Source: Pseudomonadota bacterium
GTDB lineage: Bacteria; Pseudomonadota; Alphaproteobacteria; Acetobacterales; Acetobacteraceae
Direction of reading: 5' to 3'
Length of the DNA stretch: 11,228 nucleotides
Assembly (NCBI GenBank): GCA_023424475.1
Contig: JAFADX010000321.1
Coordinates: 1 to 11,228, forward strand
Part shown: in pieces, positions 6,335-11,228 of the stretch
Position numbering within the stretch: position 1 is the first letter of the stretch
Layout: each line of letters opens with the position of its first letter
Made by a program: the position numbers and the translations under genes
Notes under the pieces: generated by a model
Told to the model about the DNA's origin: nothing
Seen by the model: only the letters and a program-made list of their open reading frames with translations
The model's database searches: none

Positions 6335-7541
6335 CCTCCTCCCCGTCGAGGAAGCGCGGGCGCGCATCGTCGCCGCGCTGACGCCGACCGAGGCGGAGAC
6401 GGTGGCGTTGGCCGAGGCCGCGGGCCGGGTCCTGGCGCGCGGCGTCGTCGCGCGGTTGACCCAGCCGCCGGCCGATGTCTCGGCCATGGACGGCTATGCG
6501 GTGCGCGCGGCCGACGCCACCGGGGGCGCGCGCCTCGCCGTGATCGGCTCGGCGCCGGCGGGCCACCCCTTCGCGGGCACGGTCGGCGCAGGCCAGGCGG
6601 TGCGCATCTTCACCGGCGGCTTCATGCCCGCCGGCGCCGACGCCATCCTGCTGCAGGAGGACGCGACCGCCACGGGCGGTGCCGTCCGCGTCAACGAGAC
6701 GGTGCAGCCGGGCCGCTGGGTCCGCCGCCGCGGCCTCGACTTCGCCGAGGGCCGCGAGGTGCTGCCCGCCGGACGGCGGCTGACCGCCCGCGACATCGGC
6801 CTTGCCGCGGCCTCGAACAACCCGTGGCTCGCGGTGCACCGCCGGCCGCGCATCGGCATCCTCGCGACCGGCGACGAGATCGCCCTGCCCGGCGACCCCA
6901 TCCCGGCCGGCGGCATCGTCTCCTCCAACGCCCATGCGCTGGCGGCGCTGGTGAAGGCGGCGGGCGGGCAGCCGGTGGTGCTGCCGATCGCGCCGGACGA
7001 CACCCGCGCCATTGCCTCGGTCGCCGCCATCGCCCATGCCTTCGACCTGCTGGTGACGACCGGCGGCGCAAGCGTCGGCGACCATGACCTGATCCAGCAG
7101 GCGCTGGGCGGCGAAGGATTCGAGCTCGGCTTCTGGAAGATCGCGATGCGGCCGGGCAAGCCGCTGATCTGGGGGCGGCTCGGGCGCACGCCGGTGCTGG
7201 GGCTGCCGGGGAACCCGGTCAGCGCGATGGTCTGCGGGGCTGTCTTCCTCATGCCGGCGATCGCGCGGCTCTCGGGCCTGCCGGGCGACCCGCCGCCGAC
7301 CCGGCGCGTCATCACGGCGGTGCCGATCGCGGAGAACGACCGCCGGTCGGACCATCTGCGCGCCAGGATCTCCTACGACCCCGAGGGCCGGATGCGCGTC
7401 ACCCCGGCCGACCGGCAGGATTCCTCGATGCTCGCGACGCTGGCGCATGCCGATGCGCTGGTGCTGCGCGCGCCCCATGCGCGCGCGCTGCCCGAGGGCG
7501 CGGAGGTCGAGGCGATCATTCTCGCCGATATCGGGATCTGA
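6324..7541 (+). CDS. moeA: Molybdopterin molybdenumtransferase (MoeA)
   Basis: MoeA inserts molybdate into adenylylated molybdopterin, the last common step of molybdenum cofactor synthesis. The 405-residue length matches the family. Visible motifs are PPADVSAMDGYAV (48-60), RIFTGGFMPAGADAI (94-108), the MoCF-like domain with GILATGDEI (178-186), SSNAHAL (200-206), VTTGGASVGDHD (244-255), MRPGKPLIWG (275-284) and GLPGNPVSAMV (293-303), followed by a short C-terminal beta domain. Likely active-site acidic residues are Asp56, Glu185 and Asp253/Asp255. The chosen ATG at 6324 gives MASDLLPVEEA, the normal start. The frame is open up to an ATG at 6279, but that would add 15 unrelated residues inside moaC. 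It overlaps moaC by 11 bp and is the last gene of the operon. Its 3' end overlaps the convergent GT2 gene by 26 bp. Confidence 0.95.
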   Translation: MASDLLPVEEARARIVAALTPTEAETVALAEAAGRVLARGVVARLTQPPADVSAMDGYAVRAADATGGARLAVIGSAPAGHPFAGTVGAGQAVRIFTGGFMPAGADAILLQEDATATGGAVRVNETVQPGRWVRRRGLDFAEGREVLPAGRRLTARDIGLAAASNNPWLAVHRRPRIGILATGDEIALPGDPIPAGGIVSSNAHALAALVKAAGGQPVVLPIAPDDTRAIASVAAIAHAFDLLVTTGGASVGDHDLIQQALGGEGFELGFWKIAMRPGKPLIWGRLGRTPVLGLPGNPVSAMVCGAVFLMPAIARLSGLPGDPPPTRRVITAVPIAENDRRSDHLRARISYDPEGRMRVTPADRQDSSMLATLAHADALVLRAPHARALPEGAEVEAIILADIGI

Positions 7542-8361
7542 GGCCGGGCGGGCGGCGGTCCAGCCAGGCGGCGACGGCGCGGTGGTAGTCGCCCAGCCCC
7601 GGGCGGGTGCCGACCATCCGGTTCATCGCGCGCCAGCGCCGCAGCACGCGCGCCGCAGCCACGGCCTGCGCAGCGAAACCGAAGCCGTCGGCGGCGATGG
7701 CCTTGAGCGCCCGTGCATATTCGGCGTCGAAGCGTTCCCAGGGCGTATCCGTCGCCTGGCCGGCGCGCAACTGGTAGCGATAGGCGAGCGCGGAAGCGAC
7801 CGGCACCTCCCCGCCCGCCGCCGCCAGGGCCCGCAGGTCGAACAGCACGTCGTCGATCAACCGGAAGTCCGGGAAGGGCTGCACCAGGTCGCGCCGCACG
7901 ATGAGATGCAGGGAGGAGAACGCCTCCCGCCACGGGGCGAAGCCGAAGCACGCGGTGCCGGCGGGCGGCATGCGCCGGACCTCGGCGCATGCCGGGTCGC
8001 GCACGATGCTCGGGACCAGCACGGCGCCGGCTCGCCGCGCCTCGGCCAGCGCGCGCGCGATGGCGTCGGGCGGGCCTTCCAGCGCGTCGTCGCCGTCGAG
8101 GATCATCACATGCGCGCCGGTCGCGACCGCGAGCGCCCGGTTCCTGGCGGCATGGGCCCCGCTGGCGACCGGCCCGACGGCCGTGAAGCGCAGGCGCGGA
8201 TCGGGCGGCAGCAGCGGCGCATAGTCGGTGCCGTCATCCGAGGCGACGACGACCTCCACCCCCGCCCCCTCGGCCCGGTCCAGCACCGAGGCGACGGCGG
8301 CCGGCACCATCCCCCGCAGGCGATGGGCCGCGATCAGGACGGAGAGTCCGGCGCGGTTCAT
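7516..8361 (-). CDS. Glycosyltransferase family 2 protein
   Basis: This 281-residue protein has a GT-A fold pattern. The first strand SVLIAAHR is at 7-14, then EVVVASDDGTDY (36-47), GAHAARNRALAVATGAHVMILDGDD (68-92) with the DGDD metal/nucleotide-sugar motif at 89-92, and a likely acceptor-side acidic pair in LIDDVLFD (168-175). No membrane helix is visible, so it is probably cytoplasmic or peripheral. The sugar and acceptor cannot be inferred. The ATG at 8361 is the only sensible start because the first beta strand follows at once; AGGGG abuts it rather than sitting at the usual distance. The gene is on the opposite strand to moeA and lexA, and its stop lies inside moeA. Its role may be related to that of the TPR/GT9-like gene at 1884-2972, but nothing here proves this. 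Confidence 0.88.
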   Translation of the reverse strand: MNRAGLSVLIAAHRLRGMVPAAVASVLDRAEGAGVEVVVASDDGTDYAPLLPPDPRLRFTAVGPVASGAHAARNRALAVATGAHVMILDGDDALEGPPDAIARALAEARRAGAVLVPSIVRDPACAEVRRMPPAGTACFGFAPWREAFSSLHLIVRRDLVQPFPDFRLIDDVLFDLRALAAAGGEVPVASALAYRYQLRAGQATDTPWERFDAEYARALKAIAADGFGFAAQAVAAARVLRRWRAMNRMVGTRPGLGDYHRAVAAWLDRRPPGLRSRYRRE

Positions 8362-8370
8362 CCCCTGCGA

Positions 8371-8432
8371 ATACCCACAGCGGTCGCGAGACGCAAAGCG
8401 GGCTTCGGCAAGCTGTCCACAGATCTTCCACA
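8371..8432 (+). promoter_or_regulatory. Cluster of three DnaA-box-like CCACA sites
   Basis: The sites are ATACCCACA (8371-8379), CTGTCCACA (8413-8421) and TCTTCCACA (8424-8432). Each differs from the DnaA consensus TTATCCACA at two positions, and all point the same way. The last two start 11 bp apart, one helical turn. They lie between the GT2 gene and lexA. They might bind DnaA or may be chance matches; I see no AT-rich unwinding region, so this is not an origin. Confidence 0.25.
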
Positions 8433-8443
8433 GGCGAATGCGA

Positions 8444-8473
8444 TTGACTGTGACTTCAGAACCTTTCTAGAAC
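8444..8473 (+). promoter_or_regulatory. Candidate lexA promoter
   Basis: A -35-like TTGACT (8444-8449) is followed after 18 bp by TAGAAC (8468-8473), a four-of-six match to the -10 consensus. The -10 element lies inside the SOS box, so LexA binding would block RNA polymerase. The promoter call is inferred from the consensus match. Confidence 0.45.
8459..8473 (-). promoter_or_regulatory. SOS box (LexA operator)
   Basis: The plus strand reads GAAC-N7-GAAC, which on the minus strand is GTTC-N7-GTTC, the direct-repeat operator known for alphaproteobacterial LexA. Both half-sites are perfect. The box is 63 bp upstream of the lexA ATG and overlaps the candidate -10 element, so lexA is very probably self-repressed and DNA-damage-inducible. 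The diverging GT2 gene, whose start is about 100 bp away on the other side, could also be affected. Confidence 0.85.
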
Positions 8474-8522
8474 GTCACGTCAGTTGCCGGTTTGTTCCGC
8501 CCGATTCGCGCGGCCGGCCTGA

Positions 8523-8532
8523 GGAGGAGGGG
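8523..8532 (+). promoter_or_regulatory. Strong ribosome-binding site of lexA
   Basis: A purine-rich run, GGAGGAGGGG, ends 4 nt before the ATG at 8537. It is the strongest Shine-Dalgarno sequence in the window and fixes the lexA start. Confidence 0.7.
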
Positions 8533-8536
8533 CTGA

Positions 8537-9259
8537 ATGCTCACGCGGAAGCAGCACGAGCTGCTCATGTTCATCGACCGGCATCTGCGTGAGACGGGCT
8601 TCTCCCCGTCCTTCGAGGAAATGAAGGCGGCCCTGGCCCTGAAGTCCAAGTCGGGCATCCACCGGCTGATCACCGCGCTCGAGGAACGCGGCTTCCTGCG
8701 CCGCCGTGCCCATCGCGCCCGCGCGCTGGAAGTGATCCGCCTGCCGGAGAACCTGGCGCCACGGGCCGCCCGCGCCGCACCCAAGGCACCCGAGGCGCCG
8801 CTCGGCCCCAATGTCATCCGCGGCCCCTTCGCGGCCAGTGTCGCCCCGCGGCCGCAACCCGACGCGAACGACAACGCCGCGGTCACCCTGCCGCTCTACG
8901 GCCGCATTGCCGCCGGCGTGCCGATCGAGGCGCTGCGCGACAACGGCGTGAGCGTGGAGGTCCCGGCCGCGCTGATCGGCAACGGGGAGCACTACGCGCT
9001 CGAGGTCGCGGGCGATTCGATGATCGATGCCGGCATCCTCGACGGCGACACGGTCATCATCCATCGCGCCGACACCGCCGAGAACGGCGCCATCGTCGTC
9101 GCCCTGGTGGACGAGAACGAGGTCACGCTGAAGCGCCTGCGCCGGCGCGGCAATTCGATCGCCCTCGAGCCCGCCAACCCGCGGCACGAAACGCGCATCT
9201 TCGGCCCCGACAGGGTGAAGGTGCAGGGGCGTCTGGTGGGGCTGCTCCGCCGCTACTGA
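8537..9259 (+). CDS. lexA: LexA repressor, SOS response regulator
   Basis: LexA represses DNA-damage genes and cleaves itself when stimulated by RecA filaments. The N-terminal winged helix-turn-helix is at about 1-68: MLTRKQHELLMFI, then GFSPSFEEMKAALALKSKSGIHRLITALEERGFLRR. An Ala/Pro/Arg-rich linker of about 45 residues follows. The S24 peptidase-like domain starts near 117. The cleavage site is Ala126-Gly127 in GRIAAGVP, the nucleophile is Ser161 in GDSMI, and the general base is Lys199 in VTLKRL. The 240-residue length is longer than the E. coli protein (202) because of the linker, as is usual in alphaproteobacteria. The start is fixed by the strong Shine-Dalgarno sequence. A perfect SOS box upstream indicates autoregulation. 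The gene is transcribed alone, because the upstream GT2 gene diverges and comEC converges. Confidence 0.97.
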   Translation: MLTRKQHELLMFIDRHLRETGFSPSFEEMKAALALKSKSGIHRLITALEERGFLRRRAHRARALEVIRLPENLAPRAARAAPKAPEAPLGPNVIRGPFAASVAPRPQPDANDNAAVTLPLYGRIAAGVPIEALRDNGVSVEVPAALIGNGEHYALEVAGDSMIDAGILDGDTVIIHRADTAENGAIVVALVDENEVTLKRLRRRGNSIALEPANPRHETRIFGPDRVKVQGRLVGLLRRY

Positions 9260-9269
9260 AGCCGCCGCC

Positions 9270-9293
9270 GCGCAAGGGTCATCCCTGGTGCGC
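9270..9293. terminator. Small imperfect hairpin after lexA
   Basis: AGGG (9275-9278) pairs with CCCT (9283-9286) around a 4-nt loop, extended by GCGC (9270-9273) with GCGC (9290-9293) across an internal mismatch. It lies 11 nt after the lexA stop. No U-run follows, so terminator function is only suggested. Confidence 0.22.
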
Positions 9294-9319
9294 CGGCAGC
9301 GTCATGCCCGGGGCCCGAA

Positions 9320-9349
9320 GCCGCCTCGCGCGATCCGCGAGGGAGCGGC
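9320..9349. terminator. Candidate bidirectional hairpin between lexA and comEC
   Basis: CCTCGCG (9324-9330) and CGCGAGG (9336-9342) form a perfect 7-bp GC stem with a 5-nt loop. GCCG (9320-9323) and CGGC (9346-9349) can extend it past a 3-nt bulge. It lies between two convergent genes, 90 nt from the lexA start of the gap's far side and only 5 nt from the comEC stop, a position suited to a shared terminator. Neither strand has a T-run after it, so termination without Rho is uncertain. Confidence 0.35.
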
Positions 9350-9354
9350 GGCAC

Positions 9355-11228
9355 CTATTCGACCGGCGCCGGGGGCAGGTTGCTCCGCCACCGCGGCGTC
9401 GGTGGCGGTGGCACCCAGGGCCGGGCACCGCGCCAGGCGCGGTCCGATACCACCACCGCGCCGCCCTTCCCCAGCCAGACCGCGTGCGGGCCGTCGCGCC
9501 AGACGGCGAAGCGATCGACGATCGCGCTGCTGGCGCAGCGGCCGCGGAAGGGCTCGGCCGCGACGATGACGGCCGCCTGGCCGCAGGCGTCCGGAGACGG
9601 CGTGCCACGCAGCAGCAGCGCGACCGGCCCACCCGCGACCGGCCGCAGCGTGCAGGCGGCCGGGACGCAGCGGATGGCGCCACCGGCCGCCTCCCCGTCG
9701 GCAGGCAGCGGCCGGGGCTCGGCGAGGCCATGCGCCCGCAGCCAGAAGGCCCGCGTGAGGGATGAGGCCCCGGATTGCCGCTGCACCCACAGCGCCCCAT
9801 CGGCGGCAATGCCGATCAGCCGCGCATCGCCGGAGACGAGGATGTCGGCCGGCCGGTCGAGCGCCGGACTTGCCAGCCCCAGCAGCATCACCGGCACGCC
9901 GAGCCAGCGCCAGCGCATCCGCCACAGGCAGAGCCAGACCATCCCGAAGCCGAGCACCGCGAGGCCCCAGGACGGGATCGGCCGCGCGCCGCTCGCCGCG
10001 CCGGGCCAGGAGGCGACCTCCCGCGCCACCGCCAGGATGGCCTCGCAGCCCCATCCCATGACCGCGAGCGCCGGCCCCTCCAGCCCCAGCGGCATCAGCG
10101 CCACGGCCATCATCCCGGCCGGCATGACCAGCACCGAGGTCAGCGGCACCGCCAGCGCATTCGCGGCGACGCCGTACCATTGCAGCCGCCCGAAATGCGC
10201 GAGGCCGAAGGGCGCCGTCGCCAGCCCCGCCAGCACCGAGGTGCCGACCAGCGCGGCAGCCGCGACCAGGGCACGCCGCCACCACTGCCCCTCCCCGCGC
10301 AGCCGCGCCATCGGGCCGGCCAGCGCCTCCCATCCGCTGATCAGCGCCAGCACGGCGGCGAAGGACATCTGGAAGGACGGGCCGAGCAACTGCGCCGGCG
10401 CGATCGCGATGACCAGCGCGGCCACCAGGGCCAGGCTACGCAACGAGATCGCCTGCCGCCCAGCCAGCAGCGCCAGCGTCACCAGCGCCGCCGTGGCGAA
10501 GGAGCGCTGCATCGGCACCCCGCTGCCGGTCAGCAGCATGTAGAAGCCACCCGCCGCGAGCGCCGCCACGCCCGCGCAGGCCTTGCCGTCCACCCGCAGC
10601 GCCAGCCAGCGCCAGCAGGCAATCAGCAGCCGTACCAGCCAGAAGGTCACGCCCATCACGATCGCGATGTGCAGGCCGGAAACCGACAGGAGATGCGCCA
10701 GCCCCGCATCGCGCATCGCCGCGAGGTCATCGCGCGGAATGGCGCTTTGCCCGCCGGTCAGCAGCGCGGCCGCCACCGCTCCCGCGGCCCCCGGCACGGC
10801 GGCTGTGACCTTCGTCTCGATCGTCGCGCGCAGGCCCGCGAGCGGCGGCGCGCCGCCCGCGCCGGGCATTACTTCGGCCGGGCCGATGGCGAAGCCGGCG
10901 CCGCCCTGCCCCGCGAAATAGGCCGCGCGCTGAAAGTCCCAGGCGCCGGGATAGGCCGGCGCCATCGGCCCCCGCACCAGCGCGCGGACGGTGAGCCTGT
11001 CACCGGGTTGCGGACGCGCCGGGTCGTTCGCGCGCAGGCGGACTCGGAATGTCCTCGGCTGCTCGGGCTCCCCCGCGGCGAAGCGGACCCCGGCGAGGGT
11101 TACCCGTCGTCCTTCGGGCAGCAGGTCCACGTCCTGCACGACGCCGGACAGCATCACCGCCCGGCGCGGCGGATCGGCCAACGCTGGCGCCGCCGCCGCG
11201 TGCAGCACCGCCGCCCCGAAGCCGAGCC
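9355..11228 (-). CDS. comEC: ComEC/Rec2 family DNA-uptake channel protein, N-terminus beyond window
   Basis: ComEC is the inner-membrane channel that carries single-stranded DNA into the cytoplasm during natural transformation. The frame is open to the right edge, so the true start and first helices are not visible; the GTG at 11208-11206 is used here only as residue 1 for numbering. Residues about 15-115 look like the DUF4131/OB-like periplasmic domain. The Competence domain follows, with DAGLAHLLSVSGLHIAIVMG (167-186), GSGVPMQRS (228-236) and SFQMSFAAVLALI (278-290), and many hydrophobic helices up to about 445. The last 165 residues form a soluble domain with cysteine pairs (514 and 519; 542 and 558) and VDRFAVWRDG (564-573). 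It has no HxHxDH motif, so no metallo-beta-lactamase-type nuclease site is present. The gene converges on lexA and stops with TAG at 9357-9355. Confidence 0.92.
   Translation of the reverse strand, partial: LGFGAAVLHAAAAPALADPPRRAVMLSGVVQDVDLLPEGRRVTLAGVRFAAGEPEQPRTFRVRLRANDPARPQPGDRLTVRALVRGPMAPAYPGAWDFQRAAYFAGQGGAGFAIGPAEVMPGAGGAPPLAGLRATIETKVTAAVPGAAGAVAAALLTGGQSAIPRDDLAAMRDAGLAHLLSVSGLHIAIVMGVTFWLVRLLIACWRWLALRVDGKACAGVAALAAGGFYMLLTGSGVPMQRSFATAALVTLALLAGRQAISLRSLALVAALVIAIAPAQLLGPSFQMSFAAVLALISGWEALAGPMARLRGEGQWWRRALVAAAALVGTSVLAGLATAPFGLAHFGRLQWYGVAANALAVPLTSVLVMPAGMMAVALMPLGLEGPALAVMGWGCEAILAVAREVASWPGAASGARPIPSWGLAVLGFGMVWLCLWRMRWRWLGVPVMLLGLASPALDRPADILVSGDARLIGIAADGALWVQRQSGASSLTRAFWLRAHGLAEPRPLPADGEAAGGAIRCVPAACTLRPVAGGPVALLLRGTPSPDACGQAAVIVAAEPFRGRCASSAIVDRFAVWRDGPHAVWLGKGGAVVVSDRAWRGARPWVPPPPTPRWRSNLPPAPVE

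Noticed and set aside
8494..8508. Second possible SOS box (GTTC then ATTC) near the lexA start
   Set aside because: The second half-site does not read GTTC at the required 7-bp spacing.
8362..8536. Replication origin suggested by the CCACA cluster
   Set aside because: There is no AT-rich unwinding element and no origin-type neighbours such as dnaA, dnaN or parAB; only three imperfect boxes are seen.
7447..8592. Plus-strand open frame of 381 codons opposite the GT2 gene
   Set aside because: The product is low-complexity and runs through the lexA operator and into lexA in another frame. The GT2 protein on the minus strand has clear motifs.

Overview
The window is a compact, very GC-rich stretch of a bacterial chromosome. 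It holds ten protein genes and almost no spare DNA. Three things point to an alphaproteobacterium, most likely of the Rhodospirillales/Acetobacteraceae type: the gene order trpG-trpD-trpC-moaC-moeA followed by lexA and comEC, the sequences of TrpE, TrpC and ComEC, and a perfect alphaproteobacterial SOS box (GTTC-N7-GTTC, read on the minus strand) in front of lexA. The taxonomic placement is inferred from these features, not from a database search. I see no mobile element, CRISPR array, rRNA or tRNA gene.

Layout. (1) Positions 1-2972, plus strand: the 3' end of a PpiD/SurA-type periplasmic peptidyl-prolyl isomerase gene, then trpE (4-bp overlap), then a TPR/glycosyltransferase-9-like gene (14-bp overlap). 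(2) Positions 2973-3386: a small two-helix membrane-protein gene on the minus strand, then a roughly 190-bp divergent intergenic region with two inverted repeats. (3) Positions 3387-7541, plus strand: trpG-trpD-trpC-moaC-moeA, packed with gaps of 10 bp or less or with overlaps, so very probably one operon. (4) Positions 7516-8361, minus strand: a family 2 glycosyltransferase whose 3' end overlaps the end of moeA. (5) Positions 8362-8536: a divergent regulatory region with the lexA SOS box and three CCACA (DnaA-box-like) sites. (6) lexA, plus strand. (7) A 95-bp convergent intergenic region with hairpins. (8) The 3' part of comEC on the minus strand, which runs off the right edge.

How the genes work together. 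TrpE and TrpG form anthranilate synthase. TrpD and TrpC carry anthranilate on to indole-3-glycerol phosphate, so the window covers the first half of tryptophan synthesis with trpE split from trpGDC by about 1.5 kb. MoaC and MoeA act early and late in molybdenum cofactor synthesis and share the trp operon. LexA is the SOS repressor and ComEC is the DNA-uptake channel. Three genes, the TPR/GT9-like gene, the small membrane protein and the GT2 gene, sit between these conserved blocks and look like lineage-specific insertions. The window is mostly conserved housekeeping DNA. I found no convincing new multi-gene system, and the most informative signals are regulatory.
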